Below, one piece after another: positions 36,820 through 46,003 of a stretch of 64,000 nucleotides of DNA (within the stretch, counting starts at the first letter, position 1; every line of letters begins with the position of its first letter). The DNA is from Beutenbergia cavernae DSM 12333. Lineage in GTDB: Bacteria > Actinomycetota > Actinomycetes > Actinomycetales > Beutenbergiaceae. The notes under the pieces were generated by a model. It saw only the letters and a list, made by a program, of their open reading frames with translations, did no database searches and was not told the DNA's origin. A program made the position numbers and the translations under genes. The stretch spans positions 4,093,025-4,157,024 of the forward strand of contig NC_012669.1 of NCBI RefSeq assembly GCF_000023105.1. The letters are read 5' to 3'.

Positions 36820-38085
36820 GTGCACGTCCGCCGTCAGGCCGCCGTCGTTGCAGGCCTCGTCATCTCCAGCGTCGCTCTCGCAGCGTGCTCCGGCTCCGAT
36901 CAGGGCGGCGGGGGCACGGTCACCATCACCTACGCGACCCCAGCCGAGGACAACATCCTTGAGATCGGTGAGGAACCCATCATCGAAGCCTTCGAGGCCG
37001 CACATCCCGACATCGACGTCGAGATCGAGCAGCTCCCGTTCGCCGACTACAACACGTCACTGACCACAGAGATGCGCGGAGGCGGGGGCCCCGACATCGG
37101 CCGCGTCAACCACACGGACATCCAGATGTACTCAGCCGCCGGGTTCCTCCGGCCGCTCGACGATGCGATCGACACCGGCCCGTTCATCCCGGGGCTGGTC
37201 GAGGTGGGACAGGTCGGCGGCGAGCAGGTGACGCTCCCGCTGACGACCGATGCCCGCGTGCTCTACGTGAACCTCAGGCTCCTCGAGAGCGCCGGCATCT
37301 CGTCACCTCCCGCCACGTGGGACGAGCTGCTCGACGACGTCGCCGCTTTCGCGGGCACCGATGCGTACGGCTATGGGTTCCCCACCGACAACGACTACTC
37401 GCTGGCCTACGAGGCGGCGGGGCCGTACATCGCGGCCGCGGGCGGACAGATCCTGAGCCCCGACGGCGATCCGGCCGCGTCGGGCGACGAGGCGACGGAG
37501 GCAGCGCTGCAGCTGCTCCAGGACATCGTGGCCACCGGCGCGGTCCCGCCTGGCCTCGACAACCTGTCCGGCGACACCCTGGCTCAGCTCTTCGCACAGG
37601 ACAAGCTCGCGATGATGCTCGGCGGACCCTGGGTGCGCAGCCAGATCGAGGACTACGGAGACCTGACGTACGGCGCCGACTGGGTGACGGTCCCTGTGCC
37701 GGCCCGGGAGGCGGGCGGAAGCTCCGGGTCCGCTGCCGGCGGGTGGCAGATCGGGGTCTTCGAGAACTCAGAGCACCCCGAGGAGGCGCTCGAGCTCCTG
37801 GCATGGATCACCGAGGCGGAGAACCTGCAGGCCCTGAACGAAGGTGAGGCCTTCCCGCCCACGAACGACGGCCTCGAGGTGGCCCCGTGGAGCGAGGACG
37901 AGTTCTACGACGCGTTCGCCACGGTGCTGCCCAACTCCGCCGTCCCGATCACCCCCGTGCCCAGGGTCGCTGAGATCGCTGCGGCCTTCGAGTCGAACCT
38001 CGAGCCGGCGGTCACGAATCCCGCCGCGTCGATCGCCGACGGACTCTCGGCGTTCGACGCCCAGGCCGCGGAGATCCTGCAGTGA
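36820..38085 (+). CDS. ABC sugar-binding lipoprotein (family 1 SBP)
   Basis: A 421-residue extracellular solute-binding protein. The signal peptide ends in the lipobox LAAC with Cys23 for lipid attachment. The mature protein has the two-lobe family 1 fold (VTITYATPAEDN..., DIGRVNHTDIQMYSAAGFLRPL near 85-105, FAQDKLAMMLGGPWVRSQI near 255-275). It captures an oligosaccharide for the two permeases downstream. The GTG start has a GAGGAG site 7 nt upstream. First gene of the IclR-controlled operon. The ligand is unknown; a mannose-containing or uronic oligosaccharide fits the neighbours. Confidence 0.92.
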   Translation: MHVRRQAAVVAGLVISSVALAACSGSDQGGGGTVTITYATPAEDNILEIGEEPIIEAFEAAHPDIDVEIEQLPFADYNTSLTTEMRGGGGPDIGRVNHTDIQMYSAAGFLRPLDDAIDTGPFIPGLVEVGQVGGEQVTLPLTTDARVLYVNLRLLESAGISSPPATWDELLDDVAAFAGTDAYGYGFPTDNDYSLAYEAAGPYIAAAGGQILSPDGDPAASGDEATEAALQLLQDIVATGAVPPGLDNLSGDTLAQLFAQDKLAMMLGGPWVRSQIEDYGDLTYGADWVTVPVPAREAGGSSGSAAGGWQIGVFENSEHPEEALELLAWITEAENLQALNEGEAFPPTNDGLEVAPWSEDEFYDAFATVLPNSAVPITPVPRVAEIAAAFESNLEPAVTNPAASIADGLSAFDAQAAEILQ

Positions 38086-38116
38086 GCGGCCACCGTGTCG
38101 AGAGTTCGGACGTGTC

Positions 38117-39010
38117 GTGACCGAGCTCGCCGTCGGTCGGCGGGCGCCCACGGTCCGCCGCCCGACGGCGTGGCCCTATGCCCTTCCGGCATTCGTCGCC
38201 CTCGCCGTCCTGCTCCTGTACCCGCTCGGGTACAACGTCTGGCTGAGCCTCCACATCGACCGGCTCAGCCCGGAGGACGGCACGTTCGTCGGGCTCGCCA
38301 ACTACGCGGAGGTGCTGCGACAGGGTGCGCTGCTCGGAACTCTCGGCCGGACGTTGGTGTTCACGCTCGGGTCCCTCGTGCTCCAGTTCGTGGTGGGACT
38401 CGCGGCCGCTCTGGCGCTCGAGCGCTTTCCGCGGGGCAGTCGCGTGCTGCGACCCCTGCTCCTCGCCCCGTGGGTCATCCCGGCCGTCGCGGTCGGTGCC
38501 ATCTGGCTGTCGATCCTGAACCCCACGAACGGCATGGCGAACGCGTTCCTCGCGACGGTGGGGATCGGACCGGTGGAGTGGCTCTCGGACCCCGTGCTGG
38601 CGATGGGTGCGCTCATCGTCGCGAACACGTGGAAGTCCGCGGCGTACTGGATCCTGATGATCTCGGCCGGACTGAAGACAGTCCCGAAGGAGGGCGTCGA
38701 GGCCGCCCGGGTCGATGGCGCGAGCTATCCGCGCATCGTCTGGCACGTGCTGCTGCCGGGGATCCGCCCGGTGCTCGTGACGACGGCGCTGCTCGCCTTC
38801 ATCTGGACGTTCAACTACTTCGACCTCGTCTACCTCCTGACCAACGGAGGCCCTGACAACGCGACGACCACCCTGCCGTTCGCGATCTGGCAGTCCTCCC
38901 TCAAGTTCAGCAGGTTCGACCAGGCGGCCACGTACTCGGTCCTGTCGGTCCTGGTGACAGGGATCGCCATCGGCGCATACTTCCGCGTCGCACGTCGGGA
39001 GGTCCGCTGA
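38117..39010 (+). CDS. ABC sugar permease, MalF-like
   Basis: A 297-residue membrane protein with six predicted helices and the EAA loop GLKTVPKEGVEAARVDGASYPRIVWHVLLPGIRP (about residues 190-225) that docks the ATPase. The GTG at 38117 follows the binding-protein stop by 31 bp. It overlaps the next permease by one base (TGATG). Belongs to the CUT1 carbohydrate-uptake family. Confidence 0.92.
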   Translation: MTELAVGRRAPTVRRPTAWPYALPAFVALAVLLLYPLGYNVWLSLHIDRLSPEDGTFVGLANYAEVLRQGALLGTLGRTLVFTLGSLVLQFVVGLAAALALERFPRGSRVLRPLLLAPWVIPAVAVGAIWLSILNPTNGMANAFLATVGIGPVEWLSDPVLAMGALIVANTWKSAAYWILMISAGLKTVPKEGVEAARVDGASYPRIVWHVLLPGIRPVLVTTALLAFIWTFNYFDLVYLLTNGGPDNATTTLPFAIWQSSLKFSRFDQAATYSVLSVLVTGIAIGAYFRVARREVR

Positions 39011-39894
39011 TGACCGCCGTCCGCACCGCGACGCCCCCGAGCACGGCTGCCGTGCCCTCCCGCTCTCCTCGCCGGAGGACACGGCGGCGCCCGTGGGGCG
39101 CGGGCGCCGTCATCTCCGTGGTGCTCCTCGGTTCTCTGCTGCCGCTCTACTGGATGGTGGCCACAGCACTGAAGCCGACCACGGAGCAGGCGGCGATACC
39201 CGCCACGCTCTGGCCCCACGAGATGACGCTCGAGCAGTTCGGTGCCGTCTTCGAGAACGGCACCATTCCTGCCGCTTCCGTGCGGTCACTCGGGATTGCG
39301 GTCGCCACCACGATCGCGGTCGTCGTGCTCGGCTCCCTGTCCGCCTACGCGGCGACCCACCTGCGGTTCCGAGCGTCGTCGAGCCTGTTGTCCATGAGCT
39401 TCGTGACCCAGCTCCTGCCGCAGGCAGCGACGCTCGTGCCCGTCTTCATCATGTGGCGGCAGCTCGGGCTCATGGACTCCCTGCCCGGCATCACGCTCGT
39501 GTACGTCGCCTTCCAGCTCCCGGTCGCCGTCTGGATCATCACGGGGCACTTCGCATCGGTGCCCCGGGAGGTCGTGGAGGCGGCGAGCGTGGACGGAGCG
39601 CGGCCCCTCACGACGCTCTTCCGCATCGTCGTCCCGATGGCGGCACCGGGGGTGGCAGCCGTCGCGATCTGGTGCGTCATCGGGGTGTGGAGCGAGCTGT
39701 TGTTCGCACTCGTCCTGCTCAGCAGCAACAACCAGACGGTGCCCGTCGCGCTCGCGTCGGTGATCGGCCAGCACACCACCAACTGGGGCTACCTCCTCGC
39801 CGCGGCGAGCATCGCCTCCCTCCCACCGCTCCTGCTCTTCTTCCTGCTCCAGAAGTACTTCGCAGACGGCATCTCCGGCGCCGTCAAAGGCTGA
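39010..39894 (+). CDS. ABC sugar permease, MalG-like
   Basis: A 294-residue permease with six predicted helices after a 30-residue basic N-terminus. The EAA loop is FASVPREVVEAASVDGARPLTTLFRIVVPMAAPG near residues 177-210. It pairs with the MalF-like permease. No ATPase gene is in the operon, so a shared MsmK/MsiK-type ATPase elsewhere is expected, as is common for CUT1 systems of actinobacteria. The downstream GH38-like gene starts 22 bp after its stop. Confidence 0.92.
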   Translation: MTAVRTATPPSTAAVPSRSPRRRTRRRPWGAGAVISVVLLGSLLPLYWMVATALKPTTEQAAIPATLWPHEMTLEQFGAVFENGTIPAASVRSLGIAVATTIAVVVLGSLSAYAATHLRFRASSSLLSMSFVTQLLPQAATLVPVFIMWRQLGLMDSLPGITLVYVAFQLPVAVWIITGHFASVPREVVEAASVDGARPLTTLFRIVVPMAAPGVAAVAIWCVIGVWSELLFALVLLSSNNQTVPVALASVIGQHTTNWGYLLAAASIASLPPLLLFFLLQKYFADGISGAVKG

Positions 39895-39915
39895 CAAAGA
39901 GAGGCTCCCCGCATC

Positions 39916-42411
39916 GTGCTCGATATCGACCGCATCAGTGTCATCCCGACGTCCCACCTCGACCTGTTCTGGCTCGGCGACTACCGCAACTGCCTCGCGC
40001 GCGGCGACGACCTCATCCGGCGATACCTGGACCGGGCGGAGGAGTCAGGCGACGAGACGTTCGTCGTCGACACAGCGATCTTCGCGGAGCACTTCCTCCG
40101 GACCCACCCGCATTACGAACCGCTCGTGCGTCGGCTCCTGGCCGAAGGGCGCCTCGAGATCGGCGGCGCGTACATCGACAGGTGGGAGAACCTCGTTCTC
40201 GGCGAGTCCATCATCCGCAACATCCAGATCGGGCGCCGGTGGGCGAAGGAGCGCCTCGGGATCGAGACCCGGCTTGCCGCTCACCCCGACCTACCCGGTC
40301 TCAACGCCCAGACGTCGCAGCTGTATGCGCAGGCGGGCGTCGAGTACTACGTCACGTCGCGCAAGGTCTTCCACGAGGGACGGATCTGGCGTCACGTCGC
40401 ACCCGACGGCACCGCGCTGCACATGCTGACGTGGCCGGTGCACTACGTCTTCGTCCCCTTCCTCCCCGACTCGCTCGAGCCGACGGCGGAGGGACTCTTC
40501 ACAGGCGGAGCCACCCTCTCTCACGAGGACCTCCGCGGACGGTACCCGCACGGCACGGTTGCCATGTCCGGTTCAGCGGGCGACCTCACGGGGCCAGAGG
40601 ACTTCATCACGCGGTACGGGAAGGACCAGCGCGCCTACATCGAGCAGTACCGGGGAGGGCTCCCGGAGGTGACGATCGACTACGCCGTCCCGGCAACGGT
40701 CATGCAGCCGTACCTTGACGACCCGGTGCCCCTCCTGGAGCACACGGGCAGCTTCCCCAGCGTGTGGGGCGTCGCACCCGACGAGGAGATGCGGTTCTTC
40801 CACCGTGTCCGTGCTCTCGAACGGGACCTGCTCGACGCGGAGACGGCCGCCGTGCTCGCGGCAGCCGCTGGCCGAACGCCGCTCCCGGAGAGCGCGAGCC
40901 GGTGGCGTGGCCTCTACGGCGAGGACGCCTTCTTCGCGACGGATGACCTCGCCCCGAGCGGGCGCGAGTTCGAGTGGCTCTGGCGGATGCACGTCTTCAC
41001 CCAGGACCACAACGGGGGAGGCGAGGACGGCGCGCTCTCCGTCTTCCAGAAGAAGGTGCGCCACGATCGGGCCCGTGTCTACGCCCGCGAGGTGCTCGCG
41101 CACGCGGCCTCGTCCGGCGGCGCGGACCGACCGCTCGTGCTCACGACCCGGTTCGGGGGCGCCGAGCTGCTCGTCGCCGAGCCCGAGCTGACGATGCCGC
41201 TGCGTACCGCCGTGGACGCGCTCCCGGCTGACCACTGGCAGGAGGTTGCCTCGGCGAACGGGGATGCGCGCCTCGCCCTCCTGGCCGACGTCCCGGCCGA
41301 CATCGGCCTGCACGAGCTCGTCACGCGGGCTGCGGCGGACCGGCTGGACGTCCGCGAGGACGACGACGCCGTGGTCGTCGCGACCGCCCACACTCTCGTG
41401 CACATCGACCGGGCCACCGGAGCGACCACCATCTCCGACCCTGCGACGGGCACCGAGACGACCGTCGCAGAGCTCCCGTACGCGGTCCGCGAGCTCGGGA
41501 ACGACGTCACGCTCGCCACCGACGAGTCCGAGCGCACGCGCGCGACGCTCGACTCCGTGCGCATGCTCTCCTCCGGACCGCTGTGCGCGCAGGTCCTCCT
41601 CGGGTGGGACCTGTTGGGGGTGAGGTGGCGTCAGGTCGTGACGACCTGGGCGCACAACGGCACGGTCGACGTGGACATCGACGTCGAGTGGCCGGCGCTC
41701 GAGGACTGGCAGGTCAGGCTTCCGATGCTCGGCGGCAGCCCACGCTCCGCCGTGCGCTACGGGACGCCGTTCCACGGTTCCGACTGGGACGCTGTTCCGG
41801 ACGGGTCACGCCCCTTCCAGCGCGACGAGATCTCGCCCGAGGACCGCGCGTCCTACCGCGAGGTCCAGCACTGGGTGGCAGGAACCTTGCGTCCCGCCTC
41901 CGGACCGCTCACCGTCGCCGTGCTGACGGAGCACCCGGCGTTCCGCAGCCACGACGGCGAGACGTCCGCCGTCCTGCTGCGGACGCCGGCGTCGTGCGGC
42001 GACCGCCGCCTGCACTGGACGAATCCCGGTCGCACCACGTGGCAGTTCCAGTTCCAGCTCGTCCCGGGAGACGACCCCCTGGTGCCGGCGCGCCTGGCCG
42101 ACGAGCGATGGCGCGCACCGCGCGTCGTCCTCGGCGCGGCCCAGCCGATCAGCGTCCTGGGCAACGCCGGCGACGACGTCCGGGTGTCGGCCCTGTTCCT
42201 GGACGAGGAAGGGGCGGCCTGCGTGCGGCTGGTCAACCAGAGCGAGACGGACGCCGCCGTCGTCCTCACCGGGACGCTCGCACGCGACGACGTCGCCCTC
42301 GTCGACCTGCAGGGCGTGGTCGTGGGCAACGCCCCGTCGGCCGGCGGCCGTGTGAACCTCACCCTGCCGCCGTGGCGGGTCCAGACCGTCCGCCTCGCCC
42401 GACCCGCCTGA
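39916..42411 (+). CDS. glycoside hydrolase family 38-like alpha-mannosidase
   Basis: An 831-residue enzyme with the GH38 beta/alpha-barrel start VIPTSHLDLFWLGDY (residues 9-23, the H-x-D metal pair), DRWENLVLGESIIRN near 88-102 and the nucleophile region AAHPDLPGLN near 120-130. The central helical domain (about 290-400) contains an HDRARVYAREVLAHA segment, and C-terminal beta domains follow. GH38 enzymes hydrolyse alpha-mannosides with a divalent metal; some relatives act on other linkages. No signal peptide, so it acts on imported substrate. The GTG start has a weak AGAGAGG site. In operon with the importer. Confidence 0.85.
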   Translation: MLDIDRISVIPTSHLDLFWLGDYRNCLARGDDLIRRYLDRAEESGDETFVVDTAIFAEHFLRTHPHYEPLVRRLLAEGRLEIGGAYIDRWENLVLGESIIRNIQIGRRWAKERLGIETRLAAHPDLPGLNAQTSQLYAQAGVEYYVTSRKVFHEGRIWRHVAPDGTALHMLTWPVHYVFVPFLPDSLEPTAEGLFTGGATLSHEDLRGRYPHGTVAMSGSAGDLTGPEDFITRYGKDQRAYIEQYRGGLPEVTIDYAVPATVMQPYLDDPVPLLEHTGSFPSVWGVAPDEEMRFFHRVRALERDLLDAETAAVLAAAAGRTPLPESASRWRGLYGEDAFFATDDLAPSGREFEWLWRMHVFTQDHNGGGEDGALSVFQKKVRHDRARVYAREVLAHAASSGGADRPLVLTTRFGGAELLVAEPELTMPLRTAVDALPADHWQEVASANGDARLALLADVPADIGLHELVTRAAADRLDVREDDDAVVVATAHTLVHIDRATGATTISDPATGTETTVAELPYAVRELGNDVTLATDESERTRATLDSVRMLSSGPLCAQVLLGWDLLGVRWRQVVTTWAHNGTVDVDIDVEWPALEDWQVRLPMLGGSPRSAVRYGTPFHGSDWDAVPDGSRPFQRDEISPEDRASYREVQHWVAGTLRPASGPLTVAVLTEHPAFRSHDGETSAVLLRTPASCGDRRLHWTNPGRTTWQFQFQLVPGDDPLVPARLADERWRAPRVVLGAAQPISVLGNAGDDVRVSALFLDEEGAACVRLVNQSETDAAVVLTGTLARDDVALVDLQGVVVGNAPSAGGRVNLTLPPWRVQTVRLARPA

Positions 42412-42428
42412 TCTCGAAGGGACCCGAC

Positions 42429-43094
42429 ATGACCGACCCCCGACCGGACGTCGACCTGACAGCAGTCCGCACCCACCTCACGTCCGCGTTGCTGTCCGAC
42501 GCCCTCGACGCGCAGGGGCTACGCCATCAGTGCCTGGGCACCGGCCTCGCGCTGCTCGACCCGACCCGCGTGCTCGCCGGGTACGCGTTCCCGGTCACGA
42601 TCCAGCGCGTCTACGACGTGCCGGCCGAGCCGTTCCGCGGCCTCGTCGCAGCCCTGGACGCGATCGGGAGGGACGAGGTCTTCGTGACCGCCACACATCG
42701 GGCCGCGGACATCGCGGTCTGGGGTGAGCTGCTGTCGACCGTCTGCCTCGCCCGCGGCGCTGCCGGCGCCATCACGGACGGGCTGGTGCGCGACACCCGG
42801 GCGGTCCGCGAGCTCGGGTTCCCCGTGGTCTCCGCGGGGACGATCCCGTACGACAGCATGGGACGGCACGAGATCGTCGCGCACGGCGTGCCGTGCGTCG
42901 TGGACGGCGTGCGCATCGAGCGCGGCGACCTCATCGTCGCCGACTCCGACGGCGTCGTCGTCGTCCCGCAGGCCGTCGCAGCTGGGACGGTCCGAGCCGC
43001 TCTCGACAAGCGGCGAGGCGAGAACGCGTTCCGTCGGGCCGTCGCCGAGGGCATGTCGGCCACCGAGGCGTTCGCCACGTTCGGTGTGCTGTGA
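42429..43094 (+). CDS. RraA-family protein (HMG/CHA aldolase-like)
   Basis: A 221-residue member of the RraA/HMG aldolase fold. The core GAITDGLVRDTRAVRELGFPV (near residues 113-133) carries the substrate-binding Arg-Asp pair (R, D of VRD) of class II pyruvate aldolases; the metal-binding acid follows in the GDLIVADSDGVVVVP stretch. Family members cleave 4-hydroxy-2-oxo acids to pyruvate, or inhibit RNase E in enterobacteria. In this operon an aldolase role on a 2-keto-3-deoxy acid is plausible. An AAGGG site precedes the ATG. Expression is coupled to the neighbours by short gaps. Confidence 0.87.
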   Translation: MTDPRPDVDLTAVRTHLTSALLSDALDAQGLRHQCLGTGLALLDPTRVLAGYAFPVTIQRVYDVPAEPFRGLVAALDAIGRDEVFVTATHRAADIAVWGELLSTVCLARGAAGAITDGLVRDTRAVRELGFPVVSAGTIPYDSMGRHEIVAHGVPCVVDGVRIERGDLIVADSDGVVVVPQAVAAGTVRAALDKRRGENAFRRAVAEGMSATEAFATFGVL

Positions 43095-43107
43095 CGGCAC
43101 GGATCTC

Positions 43108-44055
43108 GTGAGCATCGACGAGCTGCTCCGGTTCACGGCGCACGACGACCAGCTGGCCGATGTCGCCACCTTCCGTCGCGACGACGGGACCGGCTCGGGC
43201 AGCCGTGTGATGCACGTCGCGCCGGCGGGCGGCATCCATGCTCGCCTGCTGCTCGACCGCGGCATGGACCTCGGCCGGGCGTGGTTCGCAGGTCAACCCA
43301 TCTCCTGGACCGCAGCGCCAGGTCCCCGTTCCCGGGGCTACGCGGACGACGATCAGGGCTGGCACCTCGGGTGGGAGGGCGGTCTCGTCACGACGTGCGG
43401 GCTGCAGAACGTGGGCAGCCCGGCCGACGGCCACGGTCAGCACGGGCGCTTCACGGAGAACCCCGCGGAGCGGGTCACGGTCTCGGGAGGTGCCGGCGAC
43501 GGCCGCCTCGTCGTCACGGGTGTCGTCCACGAGAACAACGGCATCGGACGCCTGCTGCGAGTCGACAGGACGTGGACGTTCCACCTGGGGTCAGGTCTCG
43601 TGGAGCTCGAGGATGTCACGCGCAACGAATCGCCCCGAGCGGTCCAGGCGCCTGTGCTGTACCACGTCAACGTCGGGTACCCCTTCCTCGGACCCGCCTC
43701 CGAGGTGGCCACACGTGGGGACGGCGACGCCGTCGTGTCGACGATGGGCGAGCCGGAGGACGCGGCCGACGACGTGGTCGAGCTCGACGTGGACGCCGAC
43801 GACGAGGGGTGGGCCGCGGCGACTGTGACGTCTCCCCGGCTGGGGATGTCCGCGACGATCCGTTGGCTGTCGGCGACGCTCCCGCGCGTGCACCGGTGGC
43901 GACGGCGCGCGCCAGGGGCGTACGTCATGGCGATCGAGCCGGCGAACTGCGGCGTGGGCGGGGCGGCGCACGACCGCGCGCAGGGCTGCGCCCCGATCCT
44001 CGAACCCGGGACGGATCGCACCACCCGACTCTCGATCCAGCTGGAGCAGACATGA
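43108..44055 (+). CDS. DUF4432 family (aldose 1-epimerase-like) protein
   Basis: A 315-residue protein of the galactose mutarotase-like fold, DUF4432 branch (RVMHVAPAGGIHARLLLDRGMDLGRAWFAGQPISW in the first 70 residues, PVLYHVNVGYPFLG near 185-200). Mutarotase-like proteins interconvert anomers of sugars; this branch is poorly characterised. Start GTG at 43108 gives the family's usual length and is 13 bp after rraA. Its stop overlaps the SDR start (ATGA). The product may epimerise or present the sugar or lactone for the SDR. Confidence 0.8.
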   Translation: MSIDELLRFTAHDDQLADVATFRRDDGTGSGSRVMHVAPAGGIHARLLLDRGMDLGRAWFAGQPISWTAAPGPRSRGYADDDQGWHLGWEGGLVTTCGLQNVGSPADGHGQHGRFTENPAERVTVSGGAGDGRLVVTGVVHENNGIGRLLRVDRTWTFHLGSGLVELEDVTRNESPRAVQAPVLYHVNVGYPFLGPASEVATRGDGDAVVSTMGEPEDAADDVVELDVDADDEGWAAATVTSPRLGMSATIRWLSATLPRVHRWRRRAPGAYVMAIEPANCGVGGAAHDRAQGCAPILEPGTDRTTRLSIQLEQT

Positions 44056-44825
44056 CGGACCACACCGAGCTCGCCGGCCGCCGCGTCCTGGTGACCGGTG
44101 CCACCCACGGCATCGGCAGGAGCATCGCGCGAGCCTTCGCCGCCGCGGGTGCCACCGTCGTGCTGCACGGGCGCGACGCCGACGCCGGGAACCGGCTCGC
44201 TCTCGAGCTCTCCGGCAGCTTCGTCGCTGCCGACCTCGAAGACCCTGGCGCGCCCGCCCGCATCGTCGATGCGGCGACCGAAGGCGGCCAGCTCGACGTT
44301 GTCGTGAACAACGCGGGTTTCGAGGTCGAGGCCGCCGTCGACGCGCTCGTGCCCGAGATCCTGACGCGACTGCTTCGCGTCAACGTCCAGGCGCCTGTCG
44401 AGATCATCAGGCTCGCGCTCCCGCACCTCGAGCGGTCGGACGGCGCGGCGATCGTCAACGTGACCTCGATCCACGAGTCCGTGCCGGTCGAGGCCAACGG
44501 CGGCTATGCCGCCGCGAAGGCCGCGCTCGCCGCGTTCACCCGTACCGCAGCGATCGAGCTCGGCCCCCGCGGGGTCCGCATCAACAACCTCGCCCCGGGC
44601 GCTGTCCGCACCTCGATGAACGACCACCTCATCCACCAGGTGGGCGAGGAGCGGTTCGCTCGCTGGATCCCGCTGGGACGCGTGGGTGACGTTGACGACG
44701 TCGCCCAGGCCGCACTGTTCCTCGCCGGCCCGGCCAGCCGGTACGTCACCGGCACGACCCTGACCGTCGATGGCGGCTACTCCCAGCACCTCGTGCGATA
44801 CGCACCCGATCCCGGTACCGCGTGA
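44052..44825 (+). CDS. short-chain dehydrogenase/reductase
   Basis: A 257-residue classical SDR: cofactor motif TGATHGIG (near residue 16), NNAG near 84, catalytic S-Y-K in NVTSIHESVPVEANGGYAAAK (near 138-158) and GGRVGDVDD-type C-terminus. Given its neighbours, it may oxidise a sugar or sugar acid, for example to an aldonate or a keto-acid, upstream of the mannonate-dehydratase-like step. Cofactor preference is unclear: the H-G-R following the second strand could suggest NADP(H). Coupled to DUF4432 by an ATGA overlap with a GGAG site. Confidence 0.9.
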   Translation: MTDHTELAGRRVLVTGATHGIGRSIARAFAAAGATVVLHGRDADAGNRLALELSGSFVAADLEDPGAPARIVDAATEGGQLDVVVNNAGFEVEAAVDALVPEILTRLLRVNVQAPVEIIRLALPHLERSDGAAIVNVTSIHESVPVEANGGYAAAKAALAAFTRTAAIELGPRGVRINNLAPGAVRTSMNDHLIHQVGEERFARWIPLGRVGDVDDVAQAALFLAGPASRYVTGTTLTVDGGYSQHLVRYAPDPGTA

Positions 44826-44879
44826 CGCCGGCCCGCCACGACCCTCCCCGTTCGCCAACCGTTCGATCTGAGAGAGCCC

Positions 44880-45941
44880 ATGTTCCAGCTGAGTGAGTTC
44901 CTGTCCCCGCGGCCCGAACCGTGGTGGCCGCTCCTGCGCCAGGTCGGCGTCGAGCACGTCGTGGCCGTGATGCGCGGCGCCGAACAGGAACAGCGGATGT
45001 ATGCGGCGGTCGGCGGCGCAGCCGGTACGACCTCCTGGGCCGTCGGTGAGGAACCGTGGACCGAGGCGTCGCTCCGAGCGGACATGGAGCTGTTCGCGAC
45101 CCATGGCTTCACCGTGGCCGCGATCGAGGACACGGCACCGATGGACGCCGTCCGCCTGGGACTGCCCGGCAGGGACGAGCAGATCGAGCACATTCTCACC
45201 CAGGTCCGCGCCATGGGTCGCCTGGGGATCCCGGTGCTCTGCTACAACTGGATGGCCTTCTCCAGCTGGGCTCGGACCCGGAGCGCCGTCCCCACACGGG
45301 GCGGAGCCCTCGTGACCGGCTTTCGACTCAGCGACACGGCGGACCTTCCGCCGCTCACTGATCCCGCCGGGGTGACGCCCGACGTGCTCTGGGACGCGCT
45401 CGCCTACTTCCTGGACGCCGTGCTCCCCGACGCCGAAGAGGCAGGCGTGCGCCTGGCGCTCCATCCCGACGACCCGCCGCTCCCGGCGTTGCGGGGGGTA
45501 CCCCGAATCATCAGCTCGCTCGACGCCTACCGAAGGCTCCTGCGGACGAGCTCCTCCCCGAGCAACGCCATCACGTTCTGCCAGGGCAACTTCGCGCTCA
45601 TGACCGACGACGTCCCAGCCGCCATCCGCGAGCTCGGCGGAAGCGACGCGATCGCGTTCGTGCACTTCCGCGACCTACGCGGACGGGCTGACGACTTCGT
45701 CGAGGCGTTCCACGACGACGGGCAGACCGATATGGGCGCGTGCCTCCGCGCGTACCGGGACGTCGGGTTCTCGGGCCCCCTGCGGCCGGACCACGTGCCG
45801 ACGCTCGAGGGCGAGTCGAACGACCGTCCCGGCTACGGCGTCCTGGGCCGTCTCTTCGCCACCGGATACATCCGGGGGCTCCAGCACGCGATCTACGGTC
45901 GTCCGGGTGCGAGCCCGCTGGCCGGGACCTCAACTGGTTGA
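44880..45941 (+). CDS. mannonate dehydratase-like (UxuA family) protein
   Basis: A 353-residue TIM-barrel protein with the UxuA metal-site segments LALHPDDPPLP (near residue 196), TFCQGNFALM (near 238) and FVHFRDLRG (near 260) in the right order. UxuA dehydrates D-mannonate to 2-keto-3-deoxygluconate. It is the last gene of the operon, 54 bp after the SDR, and its stop codon lies inside a hairpin. N-terminal region WWPLLRQVGVEHVV is typical. The exact substrate is inferred. Confidence 0.85.
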   Translation: MFQLSEFLSPRPEPWWPLLRQVGVEHVVAVMRGAEQEQRMYAAVGGAAGTTSWAVGEEPWTEASLRADMELFATHGFTVAAIEDTAPMDAVRLGLPGRDEQIEHILTQVRAMGRLGIPVLCYNWMAFSSWARTRSAVPTRGGALVTGFRLSDTADLPPLTDPAGVTPDVLWDALAYFLDAVLPDAEEAGVRLALHPDDPPLPALRGVPRIISSLDAYRRLLRTSSSPSNAITFCQGNFALMTDDVPAAIRELGGSDAIAFVHFRDLRGRADDFVEAFHDDGQTDMGACLRAYRDVGFSGPLRPDHVPTLEGESNDRPGYGVLGRLFATGYIRGLQHAIYGRPGASPLAGTSTG

Positions 45942-45948
45942 GGCCGGC
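45921..45948 (+). terminator. hairpin across the stop codon of the operon's last gene
   Basis: GCCGG (45921-45925) and CCTCAA (45928-45933) pair with TTGAGG (45938-45943) and CCGGC (45944-45948) around a CTGG loop, with a 2-nt bulge. The TGA stop (45939-45941) lies in the right arm. It could be a terminator or an mRNA end-stabilising hairpin. Confidence 0.6.
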
Positions 45949-46003
45949 GCCCAGCAACGCAGCCCAGCGACCAGTGGCCTCACGCCATCGGATGCGTGCC
46001 CGG

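Noticed and set aside
43437-45665. 742-codon minus-strand frame
   Set aside because: Antisense to DUF4432, SDR and UxuA-like genes with recognisable motifs.
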